IMG/VR virus record: IMGVR_UViG_3300024059_000009
Span: 1-44,300 of that record
From: a virus
Reading direction: 5' to 3' (one strand)
Length of the DNA: 44,300 nucleotides
Under the pieces are notes generated by a model. The model worked only from the letters and a program-made list of their open reading frames with translations. It was not told the DNA's origin and did not search any database. Made by a program: the position numbers and the translations under genes. Shown here one piece after another: positions 44,290 to 44,300 of the stretch. Every line of letters starts with the position of its first letter. Position 1 is the first letter of the stretch.

Positions 44290-44300
44290 TCTCTTATCCC

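Noticed and set aside
44290-44300. Sequencing adapter at the contig end
   Set aside because: TCTCTTAT resembles part of a transposase adapter end, but the following bases do not match, so the call is not supported.
1-44300. Integrase, tRNA, transposon or lysogeny cassette
   Set aside because: No ORF shows recombinase motifs, and I found no cloverleaf-like sequence in the gaps. The helix-turn-helix gene alone is not enough to call a lysogeny switch.

Overview
The window is a nearly complete genome of a tailed bacteriophage, most likely a short-tailed (podovirus-type) phage of a Gram-negative host. The first 126 bases recur exactly at 44164-44289, so the unique part is about 44.16 kb and the contig closes on itself. 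The DNA is AT-rich, genes are tightly packed with many ATGA and TAATG overlaps, and Shine-Dalgarno sites of the AAAGGAAT type are common. The Gram-negative host is inferred from two lipobox proteins and a transglycosylase-type lysozyme. I recognise no integrase, tRNA, CRISPR array or transposon, and no DNA polymerase, helicase or primase.

Layout. (1) 42.9-44.3 kb continuing through the junction to 2.3 kb, rightward: small genes, a probable small terminase subunit (43128-43586), zinc-ribbon proteins and a cupin. (2) 2.3-25.2 kb, rightward: the virion operon, with large terminase, a block of beta-rich surface proteins and a beta-helix tail spike or fibre, portal, scaffold, major capsid protein, two decoration-type proteins, a terminator, head-tail adaptor, a membrane-anchored coiled coil, a fibre protein, a nozzle-like protein and four very large internal or ejection proteins. 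(3) 25.2-42.7 kb, mostly leftward: a lipoprotein and a membrane protein, then a recombination module (HNH nuclease, SSB, Rad52/Erf-like annealing protein, YqaJ/lambda-type exonuclease), a winged-helix (DnaD-like) replisome-organiser candidate, and a long run of small accessory genes that includes a metallophosphoesterase, a HELLH protein, two HNH-family proteins and a lysis cassette. Two rightward genes (30.57-31.75 kb), one a permuted papain-like NlpC/P60 relative, form an island with its own promoter and terminator.

How it works together: the phage appears to rely on host replication enzymes, recruited by a DnaD-like initiator, and carries its own SSB, annealing protein and exonuclease for recombination-dependent replication. 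Divergent promoters around a phased A-tract region (42.74-42.85 kb) separate the leftward early genes from the rightward packaging and virion genes. The two large transcription units converge at an inverted repeat at 25.2 kb.

The most unusual things: (a) two separate cassettes in which a small gene of similar sequence pattern overlaps the start of an ORF made wholly of hexanucleotide repeats (37 units at 29.74 kb, 34 units at 40.68 kb), encoding (Gly-X)n and (Ser-X)n; (b) a metallophosphoesterase whose motifs are in circularly permuted order; (c) three leftward transcript leaders sharing an outer stem, an inner hairpin and a GCUUWAYGCRWU motif; (d) a stem-loop pair with compensatory change between portal and scaffold genes; (e) a degenerate HNH paralogue with a zinc finger in place of the AP2 domain.
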